A stretch of DNA of 64,000 nt. Source: Pelomonas sp. Root1237. Its GTDB lineage: Bacteria; Pseudomonadota; Gammaproteobacteria; Burkholderiales; Burkholderiaceae_C. Each line of letters opens with the position of its first letter. The stretch's first letter is position 1. The position numbers and the translations under genes are program-made. The stretch is taken from contig NZ_LMDK01000001.1 in the NCBI RefSeq assembly GCF_001425055.1, positions 757,845-821,844 of the forward strand. The letters run 5' to 3'. Below, piece after piece: positions 62,772-64,000 of this stretch. The notes under the pieces are model-generated. The model ran no database searches. It saw only the letters and a list, made by a program, of their open reading frames with translations, and was not told the origin of the DNA.

Positions 62772-64000
62772 TCATCGACCGGCTTGCGGCCACAAGCGAG
62801 TTCCTTCGCGGATTAGCTCATCAAGGCCGCTTTGCTCGGCGATGCGGCGAACTCGGGCCTCGTTGTTGGTTGCGTACCCGATTGGCACGCACACAGACGC
62901 ACTCAGCGCGACCATCACCGAAACCACGGCAACCCGTTCGCCAATGATGATTACCTCAAGGGCTGTTGGCACCTTCTTTGTCGGCGCTCGGACGCCCATG
63001 TCGAAGACTCGCGCAAACGTCTTTGACAGCGTGTCTGTCACCGAGGCTGGCGAGATCACTACGGACGAAAGCGTCCCTCTTTTGGCTCGCGCTCTGATGA
63101 CGCCGCGCAGTACTTCAAGGGTCGCAGGAACGTCCTCCGTTGCGCCCCAAAGCGAACCTCCGGGTCTCAGCCACCAAGTCTGCCAGCGATGATCCCCGCT
63201 GAAGTCCAGCGGCGCATCCTCCAGCAGTTCGGCAATGGCTCTTCGGTTGCGTTCGACGTAGGGGTAGCCTACCAGCGGCACGGTGTCGGCCGAGCCGCCA
63301 TTCATTTCCTGCTGAAACCAGCCCGCCAGGTCGAAGTGCCCCTCGGACCGGAACCACTGTAACCAGTCGCGGTGGTTGAACATGCGAGCGAACTCGTTGA
63401 ACGAAGCCTGGCTCGGGTTGACGTGGTCCAGCTTACGTAGCTCAGCGGACATTGCCTCTGTGAGCTGTTTTCCCCGGCCCTTCGAGTCGGCCCCGCGCAG
63501 ATTTAGCTGTGACTCAAGCCTGGGCGGGCCTTGCAAAGTCAGCCGCTCGCTGCCACCAATCTGGACAAAGCTGTAGCGGCCGGCGTGTACGTCGAGGATG
63601 GAGTAAAGGCTCCACTGGTCCGCCTTTTGATCGTTGCGCGCGATGCGCAAGTAGTCCCGGAAGTTGTCGTGGAAGGCAGCGCGGGCCTCTGCCTCGTCCA
63701 TCTGCTGACGCAGCGGCAGCGGAATTAGGTGTTGGACGTTTCGCAGTCCACGACCGCTCACCATGTGCTTGGTCACCAGGTCAAACCAGACGTCTGCGTT
63801 CAACGGCTCCGCAACCGTGATAGTCGGCGCGTCTTCGCTCGACGTTCGGAACATCTCCTTGGCCGATGGGTGCAAGCTGAGGTTGTCGCCATCCACCAGG
63901 ACCAAGCTGCGCGACTGAAGGTCAGAGATGGCGATGCCCAGGTCCCGCCCTTCAAAGCCGAAAAATCGCGCCAGCCTGTCCGCTGAGATGGACTTCACCA
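62772..64000 (-). CDS. Unknown protein, partial at the window end
   Basis: At least 409 residues; the first in-window start-like codon is GTG at 63996-63998, and the frame remains open to the edge, so the true N-terminus probably lies outside. The visible N-terminal part resembles a winged helix (ADRLARFFGFEGRDLGIAISDLQSRSLVLVDGDNLSLHP). The C-terminal part has strand-rich VVISPASVTDTLSKTFARVFDMG and VIIIGERVAVVSVMVALSASVC, suggestive of an alpha/beta domain. Family not recognised. Confidence 0.6.
   Translation of the reverse strand, partial: VKSISADRLARFFGFEGRDLGIAISDLQSRSLVLVDGDNLSLHPSAKEMFRTSSEDAPTITVAEPLNADVWFDLVTKHMVSGRGLRNVQHLIPLPLRQQMDEAEARAAFHDNFRDYLRIARNDQKADQWSLYSILDVHAGRYSFVQIGGSERLTLQGPPRLESQLNLRGADSKGRGKQLTEAMSAELRKLDHVNPSQASFNEFARMFNHRDWLQWFRSEGHFDLAGWFQQEMNGGSADTVPLVGYPYVERNRRAIAELLEDAPLDFSGDHRWQTWWLRPGGSLWGATEDVPATLEVLRGVIRARAKRGTLSSVVISPASVTDTLSKTFARVFDMGVRAPTKKVPTALEVIIIGERVAVVSVMVALSASVCVPIGYATNNEARVRRIAEQSGLDELIREGTRLWPQAGR

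Larger units (their letters stand above)
25394..64000. mobile_element. Genomic island inserted in comM (left end in window, right end beyond)
   Basis: The left boundary is set by loss of ComM homology at about 25396. The first gene inside starts 77 bp later, and four recombination genes run inward from the border. The content is accessory: recombinase trio, small regulators, methyltransferase, a putative defence cassette, gene relics and a metal-resistance block. No ComM N-terminus, conjugation genes or replication genes are seen up to 64000, so the island is at least 38.6 kb. It could instead be a composite of nested elements. Confidence 0.75.

Overview
The window is GC-rich bacterial chromosome, most likely from a betaproteobacterium of the order Burkholderiales (Roseateles/Pelomonas-like). 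This rests on the PreT/PreA plus RutR-type pyrimidine module, a split cobalamin methionine synthase behind an S-adenosylhomocysteine riboswitch, an ECF sigma/anti-sigma/subtilisin cluster and Cupriavidus-like metal-resistance genes. The assignment is an inference from gene content, not from a marker gene.

Bases 1-25396 are backbone. In order they hold: a pyrimidine-degradation operon (mmsA end, preA, preT) divergent from a RutR-like regulator; an NTF2-like secreted protein; a diguanylate cyclase; anti-sigma and ECF sigma factors divergent from a secreted S8 protease and a repeat-rich secreted protein; two ABC exporter modules (one ATPase fused to an acyltransferase) headed by a YtrA-type GntR repressor; a degenerate HD-GYP-like protein; riboswitch-controlled metH; two glycine-zipper paralogues; and an operon of two periplasmic binding proteins plus a PAS/GGDEF protein behind comM.

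At about 25396 comM is cut inside its Walker B region (PEF retained, upstream part absent), and a genomic island begins that does not end before base 64000. Its left end carries three consecutive tyrosine recombinases and a small HTH/coiled-coil protein (25473-30533), resembling Tn554/recombinase-in-trio elements. Then come small orphan genes and Xre-type regulators (30.6-34 kb), a DNA adenine methyltransferase, and a three-gene cassette at 35.3-39.1 kb: a phosphoribosyltransferase-like protein, an ORC/CDC6-like AAA ATPase and an unrecognised 305-residue protein. I consider this cassette the best candidate for a little-described, probably anti-phage, system. A HELGH metallopeptidase-like protein and an HEPN-like protein follow, then decayed sequence including relics of arsR and an ArsN-like acetyltransferase.

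Bases 42.7-62.4 kb are a heavy-metal block: YnfA; a MerR-controlled mini-operon; CadR and a Cd/Zn/Pb P-type ATPase; a cytochrome c/FTR1 permease of PbrT type; czcI-czcC-czcB-czcA-czcD; and a second RND system whose inner-membrane pump keeps the methionine triad of copper/silver CusA. Two MerR-type promoters with 19-bp spacers and dyads are readable. The window closes in a partial unknown gene on the minus strand.
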